64,000 nucleotides of DNA from Clostridium beijerinckii HUN142 (GTDB taxonomy: Bacteria > Bacillota > Clostridia > Clostridiales > Clostridiaceae): contig NZ_KK211337.1 in NCBI RefSeq assembly GCF_000621745.1, positions 253,876 to 317,875 of the forward strand, given 5' to 3'. Positions 9,375 to 17,204 of this stretch are shown here, one piece after another. The position numbers and the translations under genes are program-made. The notes below the pieces were generated by a model. That model ran no database searches. It was given only the letters and a program-made list of their open reading frames with translations, and had not been told where the DNA came from. The first letter of the stretch is position 1. Each line of letters starts with the position of its first letter.

Positions 9375-11297
9375 ATGAATAATAAATTGTCCAAAGATGC
9401 ATATGGCGGTGTAGTTGGTAAAGACTATGTTCCATACATTTCTAATGGTTCTAAGTCGGGTGGAAACGTTTCGGTTTTGATAATTGGTATTATATTGGCT
9501 GTTTTATTTGCAGCATCAACGGCCTACTCGGGAATGAAGTCAGGACTTACAGTCGCTGCTGGTATACCAGGATCTATAATAGGATCTGCATTTATAGCTG
9601 TATTTGCAAAGCAAAAAGGTATACTTGGTAAAAATTTAGTTCAAGGTATGTCAAGTGGTGGAGAATCTGTTGCGAGTGGTGTAATATTCGTATTACCAGC
9701 AATTCTTTTAATAGGCTCTAAAGTTAGTTTCATAGAAGGTTTTTCTGTTGGAGCAGCTGGAGTTTTATTTGGTATAGGAATAGCTTCTCTTGTTTACAAT
9801 TACTTAATTGTTGAAGAACACGGAAAATTAATGTATCCAGAATCAATGGCTATATCTGAAACACTTGTTGCTTCAGAAGGTGCCGGAGAATCAATGAAGT
9901 TTATGGGAATTGGTTTTGGAATAGGTGGTATTATAACTGTTATAACAAGTTCATTTTTGAATTTAGTTAACAATGTTATAAGTTATGTAAATGAGTCGTT
10001 TTATAAGTGGAAATTTGAAGTTGAAGTTAATCCGCTACTATTAGGAATAGGATTCATAGTTGGTATGGAAGTTTCTTTAACTATGTTTGCTGGAGCTATA
10101 CTAGCTAACTTTGGTATTATGCCATTAATAGGCTATTTCTCAAGTCTTGGAAGAGATGGAGGATCTGTGTGGAATAATCCTAATGTTGCTATAAATGCTA
10201 TGCAAGTTAAAGATATAGCTGGTAGCTATGTAAAATATATAGGGGCAGGGATGATGCTTTCTGGTGGTTTAATAGGCGCTATAAAACTTATTCCGACTAT
10301 AATATCTTCTATAAAAGAAACTCTTAATGCTAAAGCTTCAAATAGCGGAAAGAGTTCATCTGTTGAAAATATGATATTACTTGGTGGTATAATATTAGGA
10401 TTTGTAGGTGGTTTTGTAGCATCTAATGGTAATATAGTAATGGCAATACTTGCTTCTATTTTATCAATGTTTTTATCATTATTATTTGTTATAGTTTCTG
10501 GCCGTTTGACTGGTACTATAGGAACTTCAAATCTTCCTGTATCAGGAATGACTATAGCCTCTATAGTTATTGTGACATCATTATTTGTTGTAATGGGATG
10601 GAAGAGCCCTGAAAGCAATAAATCACTACTTTTATTTGGGACATTTATTGTTACCGCTATATCAGTAGCAGGTGGTTACTCACAATCTCAAAAGGTTACA
10701 TTTGTAATAGGTGGCGATAAAAGAGAAATGGAAAAGTACTTTGCAATAGCTGGAATTTTAGGTGTTGCAGTAGTTGTTGGTACTATATTATTACTTTCAG
10801 ATCAACTTGCAATGACTGGTGATAATGTTCCGTTTGCATTACCACAAGCTAACTTAATGTCTACACTAACTGCTGGAATAATGTCAGGCCAATTACCTTG
10901 GGTAATGGTAATTGCTGGTGTTGTTATGGGACTTGTTTTGTTTATGCTAAACCTTCCTATAATGGCAGTTGCTATAGGATTCTATTTACCTATATCTACA
11001 ACTACTATAATATTAGCAGGAGCATTGGTACGTCTATTTATAGAAAAGAATTCTAAATCTGAAAAGGAAAAAGAAGCTAAAGTTTCAAATGGTATAAGCT
11101 TATCTTCTGGATTAGTTGCTGGAGGTTCTATACTTGGACTTGTAGGTATAATATTCCAAATATCAGGTCTTGTAGGTGGAGCTGAGCCAAGTGGATTTGC
11201 TGCTTCTAATGGAATGGCATTCATATTACTAATAATTTTAGTAATAGCAACTGCAATACCAATTCTAAAGAGTAAGGTAAAAAATGCTGGAAAATAA
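9375..11297 (+). CDS. OPT family oligopeptide transporter
   Basis: Integral membrane secondary transporter of the OPT superfamily, which takes up oligopeptides or metal-chelate/siderophore-like substrates driven by protons. 640 aa with many hydrophobic segments, about 14-16, spread over the whole length; the first begins near residue 32. Seen: the conserved AFAAxxAYSGMKSGLT-like region (about 45-60) and MYPESMAISETL. AAGGAGGTG precedes the ATG by 7 nt. The last 14 bp overlap the following PqqD-like gene, suggesting translational coupling. Substrate is not predictable from sequence. Confidence 0.92.
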   Translation: MNNKLSKDAYGGVVGKDYVPYISNGSKSGGNVSVLIIGIILAVLFAASTAYSGMKSGLTVAAGIPGSIIGSAFIAVFAKQKGILGKNLVQGMSSGGESVASGVIFVLPAILLIGSKVSFIEGFSVGAAGVLFGIGIASLVYNYLIVEEHGKLMYPESMAISETLVASEGAGESMKFMGIGFGIGGIITVITSSFLNLVNNVISYVNESFYKWKFEVEVNPLLLGIGFIVGMEVSLTMFAGAILANFGIMPLIGYFSSLGRDGGSVWNNPNVAINAMQVKDIAGSYVKYIGAGMMLSGGLIGAIKLIPTIISSIKETLNAKASNSGKSSSVENMILLGGIILGFVGGFVASNGNIVMAILASILSMFLSLLFVIVSGRLTGTIGTSNLPVSGMTIASIVIVTSLFVVMGWKSPESNKSLLLFGTFIVTAISVAGGYSQSQKVTFVIGGDKREMEKYFAIAGILGVAVVVGTILLLSDQLAMTGDNVPFALPQANLMSTLTAGIMSGQLPWVMVIAGVVMGLVLFMLNLPIMAVAIGFYLPISTTTIILAGALVRLFIEKNSKSEKEKEAKVSNGISLSSGLVAGGSILGLVGIIFQISGLVGGAEPSGFAASNGMAFILLIILVIATAIPILKSKVKNAGK

Positions 11298-11640
11298 TAA
11301 AGATGTTTTAGCGTTAGTATATAAAATATCTGATGATTTAGAGTATGAAGTGGATAAAGATAATATTGTGACTATACTTTTAAAACAAGACCATAGGGTC
11401 CAAAGGTTCTTTAGAAAACTTAAATTCAGAATTCCAGAGTATAAAAAAATTTCTTTAGATGAATATGGAAGCTGGATATTATTGCAGATAGATGGAAAGA
11501 AAAATGTAAAAGACATCGGAGAAAGTCTAGAAACAAAATATGGTGATAAAGTTCATCCACTTTATGAAAGGTTACTGTTATTTTTAAATCATATTGATGT
11601 TAATTGTCACTATATAGAAAAAGTGAATTTTCAAAATTAA
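11284..11640 (+). CDS. PqqD-family protein
   Basis: 118 aa. The second half fits the PqqD fold: a hydrophobic/charged N-terminal part, then ISLDEYGSWILLQIDGKKNVKDIGESL, which matches the PqqD pattern of an aromatic-Gly, Trp-x-x-Leu, Asp-Gly and a helix with Ile and Leu. PqqD domains bind precursor peptides of RiPP pathways or act as small adaptor domains. No radical SAM maturase or precursor is nearby; the partner here seems to be the OPT transporter whose end it overlaps. Function unknown. Confidence 0.75.
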   Translation: MLENNKDVLALVYKISDDLEYEVDKDNIVTILLKQDHRVQRFFRKLKFRIPEYKKISLDEYGSWILLQIDGKKNVKDIGESLETKYGDKVHPLYERLLLFLNHIDVNCHYIEKVNFQN

Positions 11641-11686
11641 ATATGACATTTTAGTATAGTTGTCATAAATTACAGTATATAAAATT

Positions 11687-11720
11687 AAAGCCATAGAGAT
11701 TTGAGTTTCTCTATGGTTTT
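11687..11720. terminator. Terminator after the OPT/PqqD-like operon
   Basis: 13-bp stem with one G-U pair (11687-11699 with 11708-11720), followed on the plus strand by TTTT-AA-TTTTTTT. It lies between convergent genes and may also stop the FusB-like transcript. Confidence 0.85.
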
Positions 11721-11793
11721 AATTTTTTTGTATACATCCTAGAAAGAATAGCTAAGTAGCCATTTTAAATATTATAATGAAATTTATGAGCTA

Positions 11794-12453
11794 TCACTTT
11801 ATATTGTTAACGTCTTTTAGAATTCTTTCGAGTTTTTCTACAGATAGAATTCTATCATTACATTTATCGCTATCTAAACATATATCAAATCCTATTGACC
11901 TATAGGCACCTTCACCAGTATTATCTGTTTTACAGATAGCTGATACAAATGCCACATCATTTTCTTTACCTATGCGATTACAAAGAGTACACATATGAGT
12001 GTTATTTGAGCTACTGCTTGTAAGTTTACAGGTCATACCTACAAGCTTACCATTCATGTTATAAGCTACAAATAATTTTCTAGTAGACTCATCAAGCCAA
12101 CCTAAATACACATTCTTTGAATCTTGTAAATCCAGGTTTGGTATTTTAAGTTTTTTTTCTTTTTTGAATAATTTGTTAATCTGTGCATTGGTAGTAGTTG
12201 GCATTTCATATACATATTCATGTAACTCGTTTAAATACGAATCAATATATAATGGATCATTTATTTTAGTAATATCAAGTAATTCTTTTTCTTCCTTAGA
12301 TAGATTAGGGAAGATATTTAGTATTTTATTACATATATATGCTCTGGTAGCTTCGATAATATTGGCATCTGTAGAGCTTCTGAAAGCATTATTTAAATCT
12401 TGCATACATCTTTTTATATAGTTATATTCATGCTTTTTTATAAAGGCATTCAT
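11794..12453 (-). CDS. FusB/FusC-type EF-G-binding protein
   Basis: Two-domain protein like staphylococcal FusB, which binds elongation factor G and drives it off the ribosome, giving fusidic acid resistance. 219 aa (FusB is about 213). Seen: a helical N-terminal domain (about 1-85) and a C-terminal treble-clef domain with zinc ligands Cys155 and Cys158 (HMCTLCN) and Cys192 and Cys198 (ICLDSDKCN), plus the VYLGWLDESTRKLFVAY segment matching FusB VGW..SNRKYIIYY. The ATG at 12453 is preferred over a GTG at 12465 that touches the GAGG. No drug-resistance or mobile context. Whether it confers resistance or a housekeeping ribosome role is open. Confidence 0.85.
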   Translation of the reverse strand: MNAFIKKHEYNYIKRCMQDLNNAFRSSTDANIIEATRAYICNKILNIFPNLSKEEKELLDITKINDPLYIDSYLNELHEYVYEMPTTTNAQINKLFKKEKKLKIPNLDLQDSKNVYLGWLDESTRKLFVAYNMNGKLVGMTCKLTSSSSNNTHMCTLCNRIGKENDVAFVSAICKTDNTGEGAYRSIGFDICLDSDKCNDRILSVEKLERILKDVNNIK

Positions 12454-12553
12454 AAAATTTAGCACCTCTTTCCTAATATGTGTAATATTTATTATTCACA
12501 TAAATAAATATTATTACTTAAATCTCTATCTCACCATCAGCTAACTAAAAAAA

Positions 12554-12594
12554 GATGATTATTATTACTCCACCTGAAAGTAATAATAATCATC
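12554..12594 (-). terminator. Terminator of the CD3324-type gene
   Basis: Perfect 16-bp inverted repeat (12554-12569 with 12579-12594). Read on the minus strand it is followed by a run of seven T, so it ends the leftward transcript. Confidence 0.88.
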
Positions 12595-12741
12595 CTAGTT
12601 TAAAACGGACTACATACTCATAATCATTTGATCTTGAAGTTTCTTCTAAATCATAAGTGATAACTTTCATTGGCTCTCAACAAATAAAATGATAACATGA
12701 TTTAAAATAAGCATTCAATCTAATATATAGTTCTGTAATGA

Positions 12742-13020
12742 TTATGAGCATATGTGCTTCTCTTGACTTATTATTCTTCTTATACTTTTTTCTGATAAAT
12801 AATACTCTTGAGTTAGCCCATTAATGGTAGCTCCATCAATATATTTTTCATAAATTTCTTTATTTCTTATTTTAAGATTATTCTTTATACCACTCTTTTC
12901 ACCCCAAGCCTTATGATTTTCATCTCTCCTTGGAACATAAAGATATTTTCCGTCTACATATTTTTGTATTATTTTAACGATTTCCTCTGGTAACACATCT
13001 TGTGCCTTTGCATATTTCAT
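12742..13020 (-). CDS. CD3324-type small helix-turn-helix protein
   Basis: 92 aa. N-terminus MKYAKAQDVLPEEIVKIIQKYVDG followed by LYVPRR and a C-terminal helix-turn-helix (about 52-85, INGLTQEYYLSEKSIRRII), the pattern of the clostridial CD3324 family related to Mor-type activators. Probably DNA-binding; targets unknown. GGAGGAG lies 8 nt before the ATG. A 210-bp leader upstream holds the repeat element at 13127-13159. Confidence 0.8.
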   Translation of the reverse strand: MKYAKAQDVLPEEIVKIIQKYVDGKYLYVPRRDENHKAWGEKSGIKNNLKIRNKEIYEKYIDGATINGLTQEYYLSEKSIRRIISQEKHICS

Positions 13021-13126
13021 TTCTTTACTCCTCCACCATTACTAAAGTATTAAAGCAAAGAATACAAAAAGGCTATGTGTTACAGAACCTAAAACATGTG
13101 CGCATTTCAGCTAACTTAACAGCTTA

Positions 13127-13159
13127 GGCTCCAAACAAAGCATAGCCGACTTTGTGTAG
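13127..13159 (-). repeat. Leader repeat element, copy A
   Basis: On the minus strand it contains CAAAGTCGGCT, identical over 11 nt to copy B at 16660-16690, with a further shared ATGAAGG..GCC block about 50-60 nt upstream (around 13190-13212 here). It lies about 107 bp before the CD3324-type start, in gene orientation. The rest of the 13021-13437 gap contains the larA promoter and no gene. Confidence 0.45.
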
Positions 13160-13328
13160 TCTTTGCAAGGAGCAAGCTGATTTAAATTTGAATGTATGGC
13201 ATACCTTCATAAAGAACACCCCCCAATATGTTAAGTTTATGTTTATTATATCATAGTCAATATGATGTTGAATATATGTGAATTTAAAGTGGTGTAATAT
13301 CAATGTGATACTATTTCTAAATTCTAAT

Positions 13329-13357
13329 TTGACTACAGTTAAAATTTGTATTATATT
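13329..13357 (+). promoter_or_regulatory. Sigma-A promoter of the larA-like gene
   Basis: TTGACT (13329-13334), 17-bp spacer, TATATT (13352-13357). Transcription would start near 13364, giving a leader of about 75 nt with a GGGAGG before the start codon. Confidence 0.75.
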
Positions 13358-13437
13358 AAAAGTAAATGGAAAACTTTATTAAAATGTTAATAAATATTCA
13401 AATGTGTTAATAGTTTCGTTATTTGGGAGGGCTATGA

Positions 13438-14730
13438 ATGAAAGAGATTAATATGGAATATGGACAGGATAAAATGAGAGGTTTTATTGAAGAAAAAGAT
13501 CTTCTGGAAATAATTGAAAGCAATGATTTTAAAGAGAATAAGACAGAAGAAGAAATCATAGCTGAAGCATTGTATAATCCTATTGACAGTGAAAGACTTA
13601 AAAATATAGTGCATGAAGGTGAAAAAGTTTGCATAATAGTTTCGGATATTACAAGAAGCTGGCAAAAACCATATAAGTTTCTATATAAAATCGTAGAGGA
13701 ACTCAGTGAAGGTGGAGTAAAGGATGAAGATATTATATTCCTATCTGCTCAAGGGACTCACAGGAAACATACGCGAGCAGAACATGAGATACTTCTTGGG
13801 GAAAAGTTATCAAAAAGATTTGAAATTTACGACCATGATTGCTTCGATGAAGAAAGCATGGTATATCTGGGGGATACAAGCTATGGAACTCCTGTTATGG
13901 TAAATAAAAAAGCTGTTGAATGTGATCATATAGTTATTACAGGAGCTATAATTTATCACTTTCTTGTAGGATGGTCAGGAGGAAAAAAATCTATACTTCC
14001 TGGTATTGCATCATTTAAAACAATATCATCTAATCATTCACTTTCTTTGAATGATGGATTTGGAAGTGGGACACGAGAAAGTGTGTGTTCAGGTAATATT
14101 ATAGAAAATCAGGTACATGATGATATGATGCAAGCAGCTGCTATGGTAAAACCGGCATTCATGTTTAATGTAATTATGGGGCCTGATGGTAATATAGCTG
14201 GTGCAGTTGCTGGAGATTATATAACAGCTCATGAGGCAGGAAGAAAATTGGTGGATAGTATCGATGGTGTTAATATAAAAAGTAAATCCGATATAGTTAT
14301 TGCAAGTGCGGGAGGGGCACCAAAAGATATAAATCTTTATCAATCAATAAAAACTTTGATAAATGCAAAGGAAGCAGTTGTGGAAGGAGGTACTATTATA
14401 GTACTTGCTGAATGCAGTGAGGGGATTGGAGAAATTAAAGATATTAATGATATGATATTAAATTTTGACAATATGCTTGATAGGGAAAGAGATCTTAGAG
14501 AAAATTATACTATCTCAAAATATGTAGGATACTTCTTCTGCGAAACAGGGGAAAAGTATAGGTTAATTTTAGTTTCAGAAATTGATCCTGATTTGCTGAA
14601 GAATACAAAAATTATTGTTGTTAGAACATTAGAGGAGGCACTTAATATTTCTTATAATAATAATCAAAATAAAAATCTTACGATTAACCTTATGCCTCAT
14701 GGAGCGACTACGCTTCCGAAATTAGTTTAA
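13438..14730 (+). CDS. larA: Nickel-dependent lactate racemase family (LarA)
   Basis: LarA interconverts D- and L-2-hydroxy acids with a nickel-pincer nucleotide attached to a lysine. 430 aa, the family's usual length. All key residues of Lactobacillus plantarum LarA fall at the same numbers here: His108 (GTHR), His174 (IYHF), Lys184 (SGGKKSILPG) and His200. ATG at 13438 follows GGGAGG by 7 nt; an ATG three bases upstream is out of frame and stops at once. The cofactor genes larB, larC and larE are not in the window, so they must be elsewhere if the enzyme is active. Substrate may be lactate or another 2-hydroxy acid. Confidence 0.9.
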   Translation: MKEINMEYGQDKMRGFIEEKDLLEIIESNDFKENKTEEEIIAEALYNPIDSERLKNIVHEGEKVCIIVSDITRSWQKPYKFLYKIVEELSEGGVKDEDIIFLSAQGTHRKHTRAEHEILLGEKLSKRFEIYDHDCFDEESMVYLGDTSYGTPVMVNKKAVECDHIVITGAIIYHFLVGWSGGKKSILPGIASFKTISSNHSLSLNDGFGSGTRESVCSGNIIENQVHDDMMQAAAMVKPAFMFNVIMGPDGNIAGAVAGDYITAHEAGRKLVDSIDGVNIKSKSDIVIASAGGAPKDINLYQSIKTLINAKEAVVEGGTIIVLAECSEGIGEIKDINDMILNFDNMLDRERDLRENYTISKYVGYFFCETGEKYRLILVSEIDPDLLKNTKIIVVRTLEEALNISYNNNQNKNLTINLMPHGATTLPKLV

Positions 14731-14764
14731 AATAATATGGGTTATAAATATAAGATACTTTAAG

Positions 14765-14803
14765 AAAAGCACAAAAATTCTCTATGTAGGATTTAGTGCT
14801 TTT
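14765..14803 (+). terminator. Terminator after larA
   Basis: 8-bp stem AAAAGCAC/GTGCTTTT with a 23-nt loop, partly closed by further A-T pairs, followed by TACTTTTA. Moderate strength. Confidence 0.65.
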
Positions 14804-15120
14804 TACTTTTATCAGGCCAAAATCTAATGAAAATAAAGATCTTGCTAGTAGAAAAATACAAATGTAAAAAAGCAAAATAATATTAGTCGAGTGGTCTTTG
14901 AAGTAATAAATGTAGTAGTGAAATTATAGAAAAAGTAGTAGAGGATTAAAAAATGTTCTCATCATAAAAGTCTGCATTTTTATATAAAATATGCTAATGT
15001 ATAAAAAATATTTACAAACCTGAATTTAAGTAGATGTGAAGATTTTACCAAATTTTTAAGGAGAATAGGAGAATGGAGAAGAAAAACTAATTTAATGTAT
15101 TATCACAGCATATATGAGGT

Positions 15121-15149
15121 TTGTTGACGGTTACTAAAAGTGCTATAAT
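15121..15149 (+). promoter_or_regulatory. Promoter of the NlpC/P60 hydrolase gene
   Basis: TTGTTG (15121-15126), 17-bp spacer, TATAAT (15144-15149). The start near 15156 leaves no room for a ribosome binding site before the ATG at 15165 and so supports translation from 15204. A 6+1+6 palindrome GGTTGT-A-ACAACC lies in the leader at 15182-15194. The rest of 14731-15120 shows no gene. Confidence 0.65.
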
Positions 15150-15203
15150 TATGTACAACAGGGGATGACAAAGGGGGAAAGGGTTGTAACAACCGACGGT
15201 ATT

Positions 15204-16496
15204 ATGAAAAATAAGGTTTTAGCACTTATATTAGCAACAGTAATCACTACAAGTAGTTCAATAGCGGCTTTTGCGGCACCTGATAATTCACAGTTGGATG
15301 CTTCAAGACAGAAATATGCAGAAATAGAAAATAACATAAAAGATATTGAAAATAAAATTTATGATTTAGACACTCAGATGGAACCGTTACAAGCAACTGT
15401 GGATAAAAATAAAATCGAGATAGACAATATTAATAAAATCACTGAGAAGACCAAAAAGGATATTGAGCAATACAAAAAAGATATCAATGATTTGGATTTG
15501 GCTTTAGGGCAAAGAGTTAAAGTGATGTATGCATCAGGAGACTTGGAATTTAATTATTTAAATTTTGTTGTTAATTCTGATTCAACAACTGAATTTTTCT
15601 CAAGAGTACAAGCAGTTAGTAAGATTGTAGGAAAAGATAAGTCTTACATAGAAGATATCAATAATAAGAAAAATGAACTAAATTCTAAAATAAAATCTTT
15701 AGACGATAAAAAAGCTGAAATTAGTAAGCTTAATAAAGAGACACAAGATAATTTAAATCAATTGTCGCAAAAAAAGAAGGAAGAAGAAGGATTAGCTAAT
15801 CAAGCCAAAGCAGAAAAAAGTAAATTTGATGAACAGTATTTATCGCAACTTGAAAGAGAAGCTGTAAAGTATCAATTTGATGTAATTGACAGTTCAAATA
15901 GTTCATCAACGGAGATTCAAGGAGCAGTTAACCAGTTAATTAGTATTAGAGATAGTCAAATTAAGAGCCCGATTGTTACTAAGGAAATCAATGATAAAAT
16001 AGAAAAAGGAAAGACAGCAGCAGCTAAAAAGAAGCAGGAGGAAGATAGGATTGCGGCAGAAAGTGTGAAGCAATCAGTAATATCATCAAATGTACAATCA
16101 AGTGTTCAATCAAAGAGTAGTCAGAAATCGAGTTCATCAGTAGCTGCTCCATCTGGAGGCAATGCACAAGCTGTTCTTAATGAGGCATATAAGCACTTAG
16201 GAGCATCTTATGTGTGGGGAGCAACAGGACCAAGTACATTTGATTGCTCAGGGTTCACAGAATATGTTTATGAACATGCTACAGGGATAGATATTTCGAG
16301 AACAACTTATACACAAGTTGATGTTGGACGACCTGTTAGTGAGGATCAACTTCAGCCTGGAGATTTGGTGTTTCCACATGCTGGACATGTTGGAATATAC
16401 GTTGGAAATGGGCAAATGATTCATGCACCGCAAACAGGTGATGTTGTTAAGGTTGGTCCGGTATATAACTTTTACGCAGCAAGAAGAATACTTTAA
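15204..16496 (+). CDS. Secreted NlpC/P60 peptidoglycan endopeptidase with coiled coil
   Basis: Cell-wall hydrolase cutting the stem peptide, of the CwlO/PcsB-like architecture. From the ATG at 15204 (430 aa) the product begins with a signal peptide ending AAFA-AP, then a long Glu/Lys/Gln-rich coiled coil (about 28-220), a Ser/Gln-rich linker (about 285-320) and a C-terminal NlpC/P60 domain with Cys348 (FDCSGF), His395 (AGHVGIYVG) and His407 (MIHAP). Starting at the upstream ATG (15165) would put 13 polar residues in front of the signal peptide. It is flanked by its own promoter and terminator, so it is monocistronic. Likely role in growth or division. Confidence 0.93.
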   Translation: MKNKVLALILATVITTSSSIAAFAAPDNSQLDASRQKYAEIENNIKDIENKIYDLDTQMEPLQATVDKNKIEIDNINKITEKTKKDIEQYKKDINDLDLALGQRVKVMYASGDLEFNYLNFVVNSDSTTEFFSRVQAVSKIVGKDKSYIEDINNKKNELNSKIKSLDDKKAEISKLNKETQDNLNQLSQKKKEEEGLANQAKAEKSKFDEQYLSQLEREAVKYQFDVIDSSNSSSTEIQGAVNQLISIRDSQIKSPIVTKEINDKIEKGKTAAAKKKQEEDRIAAESVKQSVISSNVQSSVQSKSSQKSSSSVAAPSGGNAQAVLNEAYKHLGASYVWGATGPSTFDCSGFTEYVYEHATGIDISRTTYTQVDVGRPVSEDQLQPGDLVFPHAGHVGIYVGNGQMIHAPQTGDVVKVGPVYNFYAARRIL

Positions 16497-16556
16497 AGCA
16501 GTTTTTATATGCGATTAAAGTATAATGAAAAATATAAATTAATTTAGAATACATGA

Positions 16557-16587
16557 TGAGGATAGAGATTTGGTGCTTCTATCCTTA
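16557..16587 (+). terminator. Terminator after the NlpC/P60 gene
   Basis: 9-bp stem with one G-U pair (16557-16565 with 16579-16587), 13-nt loop, then TTATTTTTTATT. Confidence 0.82.
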
Positions 16588-16659
16588 TTATTTTTTATTC
16601 TTTAAGAACTGCCCATGAAGGCAACGCCTTCACAAAGTATAATGAAAATAGTTTTACAG

Positions 16660-16690
16660 CTCCAAAGTCGGCTGAGATTTTGTTCTGCTG
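16660..16690 (+). repeat. Leader repeat element, copy B
   Basis: Contains CTCCAAAGTCGGCTGAG then ATTTTGTTCT. It matches copy C (53821-53847) at 23 of 27 positions and shares CAAAGTCGGCT with copy A. It starts about 100 bp before the DUF2809 gene and has the gene's orientation. Confidence 0.5.
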
Positions 16691-16757
16691 ATATGTATTA
16701 GTGGAAATAAATGCCTAAAAGTTATAAATTTAAGTTAGATTAATGGGAGGGATTGAT

Positions 16758-17126
16758 ATGAGAGTAAACTACAAATATTTATACATTTTCATAGCTTTAT
16801 TTTTAATAGAAGTGTATATTGGAACTTTTATACATGATAATATAATTAGACCTTTTATTGGAGATGTATTAGTTGTATGTTTAATTTATTTTTTTATCGG
16901 AGTGTTTACTAAGAAGGTTTCACCAATATATGTTTTCATATTTGCTTGCTTAATTGAGATAGGACAGTATTTTAATTTGGTTTCTCTTTTGCACATGGAA
17001 GATTTTAAAATAGCTAAAATAATTATTGGATCAACTTTTGATCTTTGTGATATCATTTCATACTTAATAGGAACAATTCTTATATTTATATATAAAGCTA
17101 TAGAAAAAAGAAATTGTAGAAATTAA
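16758..17126 (+). CDS. DUF2809 family membrane protein
   Basis: Small integral membrane protein, 122 aa from the ATG at 16758 (GGGAGG 7 nt upstream; the ATG at 16743 overlaps that site). About four hydrophobic helices, with the family signature FIGDVLVVCLIYFFI followed by CLIEIGQYF and a GSTFDLCDIISYLIG segment near the C-terminus. Function of the family is unknown. It is followed by a strong terminator and is convergent with kup. Confidence 0.8.
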   Translation: MRVNYKYLYIFIALFLIEVYIGTFIHDNIIRPFIGDVLVVCLIYFFIGVFTKKVSPIYVFIFACLIEIGQYFNLVSLLHMEDFKIAKIIIGSTFDLCDIISYLIGTILIFIYKAIEKRNCRN

Positions 17127-17143
17127 CTAAAGATTGAAAGGAA

Positions 17144-17181
17144 AAATATAACTGTCCACTAAATTGTGGACAGTTATATTT
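17144..17181. terminator. Bidirectional terminator between DUF2809 gene and kup
   Basis: Perfect 16-bp inverted repeat (17144-17159 with 17166-17181) around a 6-nt loop; the outer pairs are A-T so both strands have short T tracts. The two genes converge here. Confidence 0.88.
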
Positions 17182-17204
17182 AAATAAAAACTAATTTAAT
17201 AATG

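Noticed and set aside
10226..10618. 130-codon minus-strand ORF inside the OPT transporter gene
   Set aside because: Antisense shadow of a well-supported membrane protein gene; no ribosome binding site.
12164..12421. 85-codon plus-strand ORF across the FusB-like gene
   Set aside because: Antisense to a gene with a clear family match.
13364..13437. Rex (redox) operator before larA
   Set aside because: Only a partial TGTTAAT..ATTCA resemblance; the second half does not match.
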